From contig CALUXW010000009.1 in NCBI GenBank assembly GCA_944324865.1, forward strand, positions 1 to 49,617: a stretch of 49,617 nucleotides of DNA, read 5' to 3'. The notes beneath the pieces were generated by a model. The model worked only from the letters and a program-made list of their open reading frames with translations. It had not been told where the DNA came from and searched no databases. Positions 41,753-49,617 of this stretch are shown here, one piece after another (positions within the stretch are counted from its first letter, which is position 1; every line of letters starts with the position of its first letter). The stretch is from Candidatus Gastranaerophilales bacterium (GTDB lineage: Bacteria > Cyanobacteriota > Vampirovibrionia > Gastranaerophilales > Gastranaerophilaceae). Both the position numbers and the translations under genes were made by a program.

Positions 41753-43435
41753 ATGCGCGAATGTTCACCCTTGCACAAGGAAAGACTTAACTACAACCCA
41801 AAATTAGCCGGTGTGCTTGCAGATGGTATAAAAAATGTAAAAATTTCTTATGGTAAAAATACTACCGCACTGAAAGATGCAGATGAAATTCAAAAACTAT
41901 TTAAAGATGTTTATGGTCAACCTTTGGTTAGTTTTAACAAAACAGGAGAACAACTATATTTTGAACAAAAAAATGTCGGTGTAATCTTATCAGGCGGACA
42001 AGCCCCAGGTGGACATAACGTTATTGCCGGTCTTTATGATGCACTAAATGCTGCTAATCCGGATAATATTTTATATGGTTTTTTGGGTGGCCCGTCAGGC
42101 ATTATTGAAAACAAGTTTGTAAAATTTGATGATGAATTTATCAACAAATATAGAAATACCGGTGGATTTGATATTATTGGTTCCGGTAGAACAAAACTTG
42201 AAACAGAAGAACAATTTGAAAAAACCCTGCAAAATTGCAAGGCTCTTAATATTAATGCCATTGTCATAATTGGAGGTGATGATTCAAATACAAATGCGTG
42301 CATGTTGGCACAATGGCTAAAGGCCAGGGGTGCAGGTATACAAGTAATAGGTTGTCCTAAAACTATTGATGGTGATTTGAAAAATGAGCAAATCGAAATT
42401 TCTTTTGGCTTTGATACTGCCACAAAAACTTATGCAGAGTTAATCGGTAATATTCAAAGAGATGCAAATTCAGCCAAGAAATATTGGCACTTTATTAAAC
42501 TTATGGGTCGAAGTGCAACACATGTAGGTTTAGAGGTAGCGTTGCAAGTTCAACCAAATATTACACTTATTTCTGAAGAAGTAGAGGCTAAAAAGCAGTC
42601 TTTAGAGAGCATAGTTGACTATATTACAGATATTGTAGTTAAACGTTCACAAATGGGTAAAAACTTTGGTGTGGCGTTGATACCCGAAGGCTTGATTGAG
42701 TTTATTCCTGAAATGAAAACAATGATCTCAAACCTTAACGACCTTCTTGCTGTTCTGGAAAAAGATGGAAAATTTGTAAATGCGCAAAATTCTGAAAAAT
42801 ATGATATCATAGAATCGAAATTAGAAGGGCAAAATGCAAAAGTATTTAATTCTTTGCCTGATATGATTAAAGCTCAGTTACTTATGGACAGAGATCCTCA
42901 TGGCAATGTTCAAGTGTCAAAAATAGAAACTGAAAAACTTTTGATTGAGATGGTTAAGCAAAGATTAAAGACTCTTAAAGCCCAAGGAAAATATGACGGA
43001 AAATTTTCTGACCAAGCGCATTTCTTCGGTTATGAGGGAAGGTGCGCAATGCCTTCAAATTTTGATGCAGATTATTGTTATTCATTGGGATATAATGCCT
43101 TTGCTCTCATACAGGCAGGTTTGACAGGTTATTTATCTTCGATTAAAAACCTTACAGCTCCTGCTGCTGAGTGGGAAGCAGGTGGTGTTCCTTTAACCAT
43201 GATGATGAATATGGAGAAACGTCATGGTGTTATGAAGCCAGTAATTCAAAAGGCACTTGTTGATCTTAATGGTCCTGTTTTTAAAGCTTTTGAACAAAGA
43301 AGAGAAAAATGGGCACTTAATGATTGTTACGTTTTTCCGGGCGCTATTCAATATTTTGGACCATCTGAAGTATGTGATGTTACTACACTTACTTTGCAGT
43401 TGGAACAACAAAAAGTCCCTGTTGGTACAAACTAA
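41753..43435 (+). CDS. pfp: Pyrophosphate-dependent 6-phosphofructokinase (long type)
   Basis: 560-residue diphosphate:fructose-6-phosphate 1-phosphotransferase of the long, plant/spirochete/Chlamydia type. It has GGQAPGG at 81-87, the GGDDS motif at 174-178 (Asp177 in place of the Gly of ATP enzymes, the PPi signature), PKTIDGD at 202-208 with the catalytic Asp, and [11 protein letters not shown]. It uses PPi instead of ATP and works reversibly in glycolysis and gluconeogenesis. AAGGAG precedes ATG, and TATAAT at 41719-41724 is a possible -10. It is followed by a terminator. Confidence 0.96.
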   Translation: MRECSPLHKERLNYNPKLAGVLADGIKNVKISYGKNTTALKDADEIQKLFKDVYGQPLVSFNKTGEQLYFEQKNVGVILSGGQAPGGHNVIAGLYDALNAANPDNILYGFLGGPSGIIENKFVKFDDEFINKYRNTGGFDIIGSGRTKLETEEQFEKTLQNCKALNINAIVIIGGDDSNTNACMLAQWLKARGAGIQVIGCPKTIDGDLKNEQIEISFGFDTATKTYAELIGNIQRDANSAKKYWHFIKLMGRSATHVGLEVALQVQPNITLISEEVEAKKQSLESIVDYITDIVVKRSQMGKNFGVALIPEGLIEFIPEMKTMISNLNDLLAVLEKDGKFVNAQNSEKYDIIESKLEGQNAKVFNSLPDMIKAQLLMDRDPHGNVQVSKIETEKLLIEMVKQRLKTLKAQGKYDGKFSDQAHFFGYEGRCAMPSNFDADYCYSLGYNAFALIQAGLTGYLSSIKNLTAPAAEWEAGGVPLTMMMNMEKRHGVMKPVIQKALVDLNGPVFKAFEQRREKWALNDCYVFPGAIQYFGPSEVCDVTTLTLQLEQQKVPVGTN

Positions 43436-43444
43436 AAAAATATG

Positions 43445-43478
43445 CGCACAAGATATTATTTTGTCTTGTGCGTTTTTT
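43445..43478 (+). terminator. Rho-independent terminator downstream of pfp
   Basis: CGCACAAGA and TCTTGTGCG form a perfect 9-bp stem with a 10-base loop, followed by T6. Confidence 0.88.
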
Positions 43479-43501
43479 CATACAGATAAAAAGGAATCAT
43501 A

Positions 43502-44599
43502 ATGTTAAAAGCAGGTATTGTAGGACTTCCAAATGTTGGCAAATCTACTCTTTTTAATGCACTTACTCTTTCAAAAAATGCTCAAAGTGCTAATTATCCT
43601 TTTTGCACAATTGAACCAAATGTTGGTGTTGTGAGTGTTCCTGATGAAAGGTTATACAAGTTGCAGCCACTAGTAAAAACAAATAATGTTATACCAACCG
43701 CTATTGAGTTTGTTGATATTGCCGGTCTTGTTAAGGGTGCAAGTAAAGGAGAGGGGTTAGGAAATCAGTTTTTACACAATATTCGTGAAGTAGATGCAAT
43801 TATTCAAGTGGTGAGATGCTTTGATGATGAAAACACAATACATGTAAATGGCAAAATTGATCCTATTGATGATATTGAAACAATTAACACCGAGCTTGCT
43901 TTAGCTGATATTTCAAGTCTCGAGAACCGTTTAAAAAGAATTTCAAAACAGGTCAAAGGAGCAGATAAGCAAGCTGTACTTGAAAATTCAATTATTGAAA
44001 GGTTGATGCCTTACCTGGAGCAGGGCAAATTTGTAAATGTTAGGGAGTTATTTAACGAAGAAGAACAAAAATGCTTGCATCACTTTCATTTGTTAATGAC
44101 AAAGCCTATGATTTACTGTGCAAATGTAGCTGAAACCGATTTGGCATGCTCTAATGAGTATGTAGAGCGTGTTAAAAAATATGCAAAAGAAAACAATGCA
44201 GACGTTGTGACAATTTGTGCAGGAATTGAATCAGAACTGGTTGAGTTGGGTGAAGAAGAGGCTAAAAATTATCTAAAGGAATTAGGTGTTGAATCTTCCG
44301 GTATTGAAAAAATGATTAAATGCGTGTACGATCTTCTGGGTCTTAGAACTTATATTACTGCAGGTGAAAAAGAAGTGCGTGCTTGGACAATTACAAAAGG
44401 TACAAAAGCACCGCAAGCGGCAGGTGTTATTCATACTGATTTTGAAAAAGGTTTTATTAAAGCTGAAGTTGTTTCTTATGAAGATTTTATTGCTGCTGGT
44501 TCATGGGCGGCAGCAAGAGAAAAAGGAGTTGCAAGACTCGAGGGTAAAGATTATGTTGTACAAGATGGCGACATAATGCTTTTTAGGTTTGCAAATTAA
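43502..44599 (+). CDS. ychF: Redox-regulated ATPase YchF/OLA1
   Basis: 365-residue Obg-related P-loop ATPase. It has the P-loop GLPNVGKS at 8-15, the G2/G3 region NYPFCTIEPNVG and DIAGLVKGASKGEGLGNQFL, and the YchF-specific nucleotide-base motif NVAE that gives ATP preference. The C-terminal TGS domain ends with YVVQDGDIMLFRF. It associates with ribosomes and stress responses. AAGGA lies 5 bases before ATG. It is separated from pfp by the terminator, so it may have its own weak promoter. Confidence 0.97.
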   Translation: MLKAGIVGLPNVGKSTLFNALTLSKNAQSANYPFCTIEPNVGVVSVPDERLYKLQPLVKTNNVIPTAIEFVDIAGLVKGASKGEGLGNQFLHNIREVDAIIQVVRCFDDENTIHVNGKIDPIDDIETINTELALADISSLENRLKRISKQVKGADKQAVLENSIIERLMPYLEQGKFVNVRELFNEEEQKCLHHFHLLMTKPMIYCANVAETDLACSNEYVERVKKYAKENNADVVTICAGIESELVELGEEEAKNYLKELGVESSGIEKMIKCVYDLLGLRTYITAGEKEVRAWTITKGTKAPQAAGVIHTDFEKGFIKAEVVSYEDFIAAGSWAAAREKGVARLEGKDYVVQDGDIMLFRFAN

Positions 44600-44601
44600 T
44601 T

Positions 44602-44630
44602 TTGACAAAATTATCTTTTTGTGTTAGTAC
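44602..44630 (+). promoter_or_regulatory. Predicted promoter of the 119-residue hypothetical gene
   Basis: TTGACA (44602-44607), 17-base spacer, TAGTAC (44625-44630) with a TG extended -10. It lies 35 bases before ATG 44665. Confidence 0.45.
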
Positions 44631-44664
44631 TTTTTTGTAATATATGCAAGGAAGGTGGTAGTAT

Positions 44665-45024
44665 ATGAAAGTCGAAAGTATCACACCGGAGACTTTATTT
44701 TTTTCGCATGCAGGTTACGAAAATGATCTACAAACCAATGATACTCGTGATGTAATTAGTGATGATTTGCGAATTGATGAAAAAATGGATGAAACAATGA
44801 AATATTTGAATGCTTTGTCTGATGAACGCAAATGTGATATTTCGGTAAAATTAGATTATGATCCCAAGACCAAAAAAGGTGAAATAACCGGTGAAATTAA
44901 AGACAGAGAAGGAAAAAAACCCATAAGACGTGTAAATGTTTCTATTAACTCTGAGAACGACAATAATGTTATAAATCATATTAACCATTTTAAAAACAGT
45001 TGTAGTGCGATAATACGTTCTTAG
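44665..45024 (+). CDS. Hypothetical protein (119 residues)
   Basis: Not recognised. Acidic N-half (residues 1-55) and a beta-prone middle with alternating charge (KLDYDPKTKKGEITGEIKD). No signal peptide. GGAAGG precedes the start. Its TAG stop overlaps the TAA stop of the convergent gene (TTAG at 45021-45024). Confidence 0.6.
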   Translation: MKVESITPETLFFSHAGYENDLQTNDTRDVISDDLRIDEKMDETMKYLNALSDERKCDISVKLDYDPKTKKGEITGEIKDREGKKPIRRVNVSINSENDNNVINHINHFKNSCSAIIRS

Positions 45025-45476
45025 CTGGCAACATATTCAATATATCTTTCAAGCGCCTTGTACCCGTCGTAAAATTCACCAACTGCTGTAGAGTAATTAC
45101 TTGCTCTCAGGTATTTTAGTTCTTTAATTCTAATTTCAAAAATCTCGTCAGCATAGGCTTTTACATATGCATCATTTGAATTTGACCATATTTTTAACTG
45201 TTCTAATTGATGGTTAATTTGGGATATTGTAGAGTTTTCAAGTACATCAAAACCATATTTTTTTAATATTGAACGCTCATAGTTTGTAATCCTTGAATGA
45301 ACTGCGCTAAAGCCGAATATTCGCTTGATTACCATATAATTTCCGGCAAGTTGCCTATGTTTCTGGGGTATTTGACCGCGTGCAATTAATGACGACATGC
45401 TTAAATTGTCATATTTACTGTATGCATTTCTGCTTGTATTGTCTCTGTATGTTTTTTTTGAAAATTTTTGAAACAC
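45021..45476 (-). CDS. Hypothetical helical protein (151 residues)
   Basis: Not recognised. Basic, Tyr/Ser-rich and predicted largely helical (for example ISQINHQLEQLKIW and AYADEIFEIRIKELKYL). No signal peptide or membrane helix. Function unknown. It is convergent with the 119-residue gene and shares overlapping stop codons with it. Confidence 0.6.
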   Translation of the reverse strand: MFQKFSKKTYRDNTSRNAYSKYDNLSMSSLIARGQIPQKHRQLAGNYMVIKRIFGFSAVHSRITNYERSILKKYGFDVLENSTISQINHQLEQLKIWSNSNDAYVKAYADEIFEIRIKELKYLRASNYSTAVGEFYDGYKALERYIEYVAS

Positions 45477-45676
45477 TTTTTCTATTCCATCTCTCCCTTA
45501 ATTAATTATAAAGGAAAAATCTTATTTTACACAATCCTTTACAAAAATTAAAAATATTTATATTTGTTTTTATTATTTTGTTATTAAATATGCTTTTCTT
45601 ATTCTTACTATACAAATGACCTGTTTTATGATTTAATGGTAGTGTAATATAAACAAATATAGGGGATTTTACCAAT

Positions 45677-47621
<1,945 letters not shown>

Positions 47622-47771
47622 ATAATTAGAATAATTTATTTATTAAAAAAAGTAAATACTTTTTATGTCAAATATGGTTGTAAATGCTAAAATTTCTTAA
47701 TATTTTATTTGACTTTAGTTTATGTTTGTTGTGAAATATAAGTTACATAATACTAAAAACAAGGGGAAACT

Positions 47772-48146
47772 ATGCCAACCATTAATCAATTAGTTAAAAA
47801 CGAAAGAAAAAAAATTATAGACAAAACTAAGTCGCCTGCATTAACAAATTGTCCGCAAAGGCGTGGTGTTTGTACAAGGGTATATACTACAACACCTAAA
47901 AAACCAAACTCTGCGATGAGAAAAGTTGCACGTGTCAGATTAACAAACGGTTTCGAAGTAACAACTTATATTCCGGGTATCGGACATAACCTACAGGAGC
48001 ACTCTGTTGTGCTGATCAGGGGCGGTAGGGTTAAAGATCTTCCCGGTGTTAGATATCATATTATTCGCGGTACACTAGATACTGCTGGAGTTGCAAATAG
48101 AACACAAAGTAGATCTAAATACGGCGCAAAGAGAGCTAAAAAATAA
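47772..48146 (+). CDS. rpsL: Ribosomal protein S12
   Basis: 124-residue S12. It has [40 protein letters not shown] (quoted in part), the decoding-centre KKPNSA loop and [25 protein letters not shown] precedes ATG. It begins the str-type pair with rpsG. Confidence 0.99.
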   Translation: MPTINQLVKNERKKIIDKTKSPALTNCPQRRGVCTRVYTTTPKKPNSAMRKVARVRLTNGFEVTTYIPGIGHNLQEHSVVLIRGGRVKDLPGVRYHIIRGTLDTAGVANRTQSRSKYGAKRAKK

Positions 48147-48164
48147 GAAAGGTTAACAAATTAT

Positions 48165-48635
48165 ATGTCAAGACGTTCTAAACCGGCAAGAAGAATCCCA
48201 TCGCCGGATCCAATGTATAACAGTGTAGATATTGCAAAATTTATAAATCGCCTTATGAAAAAAGGTAAAAAATCCATTGCACAAAAGATTTTTTATTCGA
48301 CAATGTCAAAAGTTGAAGAAAAAACAAAGTCAGAACCTATGGAAGTTTTCAAAAAAGCTCTTGCTAATGCAACACCATTAATTGAAGTAAAAGCAAGACG
48401 TATTGGAGGTTCAACTTACCAGGTGCCAATTGAAGTTAAGGCGGACAGAGGTCAAGCTCTTGGTTCTTGTTGGATTATAGAAGCAGCAAGAAAAAGAGGT
48501 GGAAAATCTATGGTAGAAAAATTAACAAATGAAATTATTGATGCTTCTAATTCTACCGGTGCGGCTTGTAAAAAACGTGAGGATACACATAAAATGGCTG
48601 AAGCCAACAAAGCTTTTGCTCATTACAGATATTAA
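48165..48635 (+). CDS. rpsG: Ribosomal protein S7
   Basis: 156-residue S7. It begins MSRRSKPARRI with the usual MYNSVDIAKFINRLMKKGKK region, GGSTYQVPIEV and the C-terminal KREDTHKMAEANKAFAHYRY. It lies 18 bases after rpsL and is followed by a terminator, so fusA and tuf are not in this transcript. Confidence 0.99.
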   Translation: MSRRSKPARRIPSPDPMYNSVDIAKFINRLMKKGKKSIAQKIFYSTMSKVEEKTKSEPMEVFKKALANATPLIEVKARRIGGSTYQVPIEVKADRGQALGSCWIIEAARKRGGKSMVEKLTNEIIDASNSTGAACKKREDTHKMAEANKAFAHYRY

Positions 48636-48651
48636 TTGATTTTAAATCTTT

Positions 48652-48678
48652 AAAAGACCACCCATTGGGTGGTCTTTT
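48652..48678. terminator. Bidirectional terminator after rpsG
   Basis: AAAAGACCACCC and GGGTGGTCTTTT form a perfect 12-bp stem around a 3-base loop, with T4 on both strands. It lies between rpsG and the convergent GNAT gene. Confidence 0.9.
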
Positions 48679-48679
48679 G

Positions 48680-49336
48680 CTATTCTTTGTACAATTGTCT
48701 GCCTTCCAATAAAGCTTTTGCTGACTCTTTTGTTAAATACATGTACATATGCTTTACATTTGGCAAAATCATTTTAATTGATAAATCAGGATGCTTTGCT
48801 GCAAATTGCAAAAGTAATGTCAAGTCTTTTGCGTTTTTACCGTATGGTCTAAAATTATTTTTATAGTAAAAGACATACGGCGGGGGATTATTTGCTGCAA
48901 AGGTAAATATTTTTCCTTGATGACCATATAGAATACTTTCTTGTACTGCTGCCTTGAGTAGCTCAGTGCCAATCCCTTTTATTTTGCCCTGAGCCTTTTT
49001 GTTAACATACAGTTCATATAAAATCATACAGTCATTGTCCGGGCTATTTGCAAGTACCATATAGCCCAATTCTTTATTTTTGTAGTTTAGTGAATAGGCT
49101 TTTGATAACTTTCCATATGTTTTAATTTTTTGTTTATATTTATTTGTTTGTTCAATCGTTGCTTTGATTGGCTGATTGTTTTGCGTGTATACAACTACTT
49201 CTTTTCGTTTTTTATCTAAATTATGGGTAAATGTGTCGTAGAAATGCTTTCGGCCAAGTTTTCTTTCAAATCTTCCGAGTGAAATGCTGTATGTGTTTGA
49301 AGGTATATAAATTGGGCAAACTGGGCAAATTTTCAT
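48680..49336 (-). CDS. GNAT-family acetyltransferase-like protein
   Basis: 218-residue protein with a GNAT core in its C-half (about residues 85-170). It has ELYVNKKAQGKIKGIGTELLKAA (acetyl-CoA-binding Q-x3-KGIGTELL pattern, quoted in part) and FTFAANNPPPYVFYYKNNFRPYG. The N-terminal 80 residues are basic and unassigned and contain a YSISLGRF element similar to the SFG motif of other proteins here. Target unknown. The gene ends inside the terminator region of rpsG. Confidence 0.75.
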   Translation of the reverse strand: MKICPVCPIYIPSNTYSISLGRFERKLGRKHFYDTFTHNLDKKRKEVVVYTQNNQPIKATIEQTNKYKQKIKTYGKLSKAYSLNYKNKELGYMVLANSPDNDCMILYELYVNKKAQGKIKGIGTELLKAAVQESILYGHQGKIFTFAANNPPPYVFYYKNNFRPYGKNAKDLTLLLQFAAKHPDLSIKMILPNVKHMYMYLTKESAKALLEGRQLYKE

Positions 49337-49365
49337 ATTTGCTTAAAACTTGTAAATTTTTTTTA

Positions 49366-49392
49366 TTGCGAATTTTATTTTTGTTATATAAT
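49366..49392 (+). promoter_or_regulatory. Predicted promoter of tRNA-Pro
   Basis: TTGCGA (49366-49371), 15-base spacer, TATAAT (49387-49392), about 19 bases before the tRNA. Confidence 0.5.
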
Positions 49393-49411
49393 AAATTTAC
49401 TTGAAACTTGT

Positions 49412-49488
49412 CGGGCTGTAGCGCAGCTTGGTAGCGCACCACCTTGGGGTGGTGGGGGTCGCAGGTTCAAATCCTGTCAGTCCGACCA
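49412..49488 (+). tRNA. tRNA-Pro(GGG), CCA encoded
   Basis: Cloverleaf: acceptor CGGGCTG/CAGTCCG, D-arm GCGC...GCGC, anticodon stem CCACC/GGTGG, loop TTGGGGT (anticodon GGG), T-arm GCAGG TTCAAAT CCTGT, discriminator A (49485). CCA is encoded at 49486-49488, unlike the other four tRNAs here. Confidence 0.96.
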
Positions 49489-49617
49489 TTTTCATTTTAA
49501 AATATAAGTTTTGTAGACAGGATTTGAACAAAATGCAAAGTCTTGCTTTACTCACAAGTTCGTAAATTCCTGTCAGTCCGACCATTTTCATTTTAAAATA
49601 TAAGTTTTGTAGACAGG
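49473..49617 (+). repeat. 96-bp-period direct repeat derived from the tRNA-Pro 3' end
   Basis: A 49-base sequence starting CCTGTCAGTCCGACCA (tRNA 3' end including CCA) occurs at 49473-49521 and again identically at 49569-49617. The second copy runs to the end of the window. In addition 49516-49529 (GACAGGATTTGAAC) is the exact inverted copy of the tRNA T-arm GTTCAAATCCTGTC (49466-49479). The repeat may continue beyond the window. Confidence 0.95.

Noticed and set aside
49397..49591. Minus-strand frame with GFEPATPTTPRWCATKLRYSP
   Set aside because: It is the antisense translation of tRNA-Pro and its repeat, a well-known false protein; no ribosome binding site or promoter supports it.

Overview
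The window is strongly AT-rich and densely coding, and it comes from a Gram-negative-type bacterium: it has a TolC-family outer-membrane factor and a beta-barrel autotransporter. Its energy metabolism looks anaerobic: a four-subunit 2-oxoacid:ferredoxin oxidoreductase, a long-type pyrophosphate-dependent phosphofructokinase, and a CoA-disulfide-reductase/NADH-oxidase-type flavoprotein. It also has the GatA route to Gln/Asn-tRNA. Several small lineage-type proteins carry an N-terminal Ser-Phe-Gly or Ser-Phe-Thr motif. My best guess is a gut-type, non-photosynthetic relative of Cyanobacteria (Vampirovibrionia/Gastranaerophilales). This is an inference from gene content and protein style, not from a marker-gene tree. 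No insertion sequence, prophage or CRISPR array was found.

Layout. Positions 1-3146: an overlapping operon of OmpR-type regulator, sensor kinase, tadA and a TIGR02757-family gene. Positions 3238-5725: nadB-nadC. Positions 5722-11453: housekeeping genes in alternating directions (CoA-disulfide-reductase-like flavoprotein, rsmD, EF-hand protein, an overlooked 58-residue zinc-ribbon-like protein, gatA, a YraN-family gene, a RelA/SpoT-domain protein). Positions 11541-14236: korABCD, closed by a hairpin. Positions 14295-17017: an overlooked 47-residue membrane protein, its 107-residue partner, a flavin-reductase-like gene with a G8 tract at its ribosome binding site, and a TolC-family gene. Positions 17058-21456: valS, a very cysteine-rich secreted protein, tRNA-Lys and tRNA-Ala with odd flanking repeats, and a small SFG-motif protein.

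Positions 21561-37915 are mainly surface-glycan genes. They include ugd, two PLP aminotransferases (one close to WecE/RffA), three family-2 glycosyltransferases (one frameshifted in an A7 tract), a radical SAM/SPASM protein and acyltransferases. A tightly overlapping minus-strand six-gene cassette (33593 to 29124) encodes a sugar ketoisomerase-like cupin, a FemAB/GNAT-like transferase, an ATP-grasp ligase, an epimerase, a PglD-like acyltransferase and a phosphoesterase. A Chlamydia-Pmp-style autotransporter (GGAI/FxxN repeats) follows. Together these suggest synthesis of an amino-sugar-rich, possibly amino-acylated, surface polymer plus an adhesin.

Positions 37902-49617 return to housekeeping: a UvrD-type helicase fused to an Fe-S PD-(D/E)XK nuclease, tRNA-Gly, pfp, ychF, ndk-tgt, rpsL-rpsG (without fusA/tuf), a GNAT protein and tRNA-Pro. 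The tRNA-Pro is followed by a 96-bp-period repeat built from its own 3' end.

The most unusual signals are the tRNA-derived direct and inverted repeats at two tRNA loci, a perfect 17-bp inverted repeat inside an acyltransferase gene, the frameshifted glycosyltransferase at a -1 slippery heptamer, the G8 tract, the RelA/SpoT-domain protein, the ATP-grasp glycan cassette, and repeated tail-to-tail gene pairs that share overlapping stop codons.
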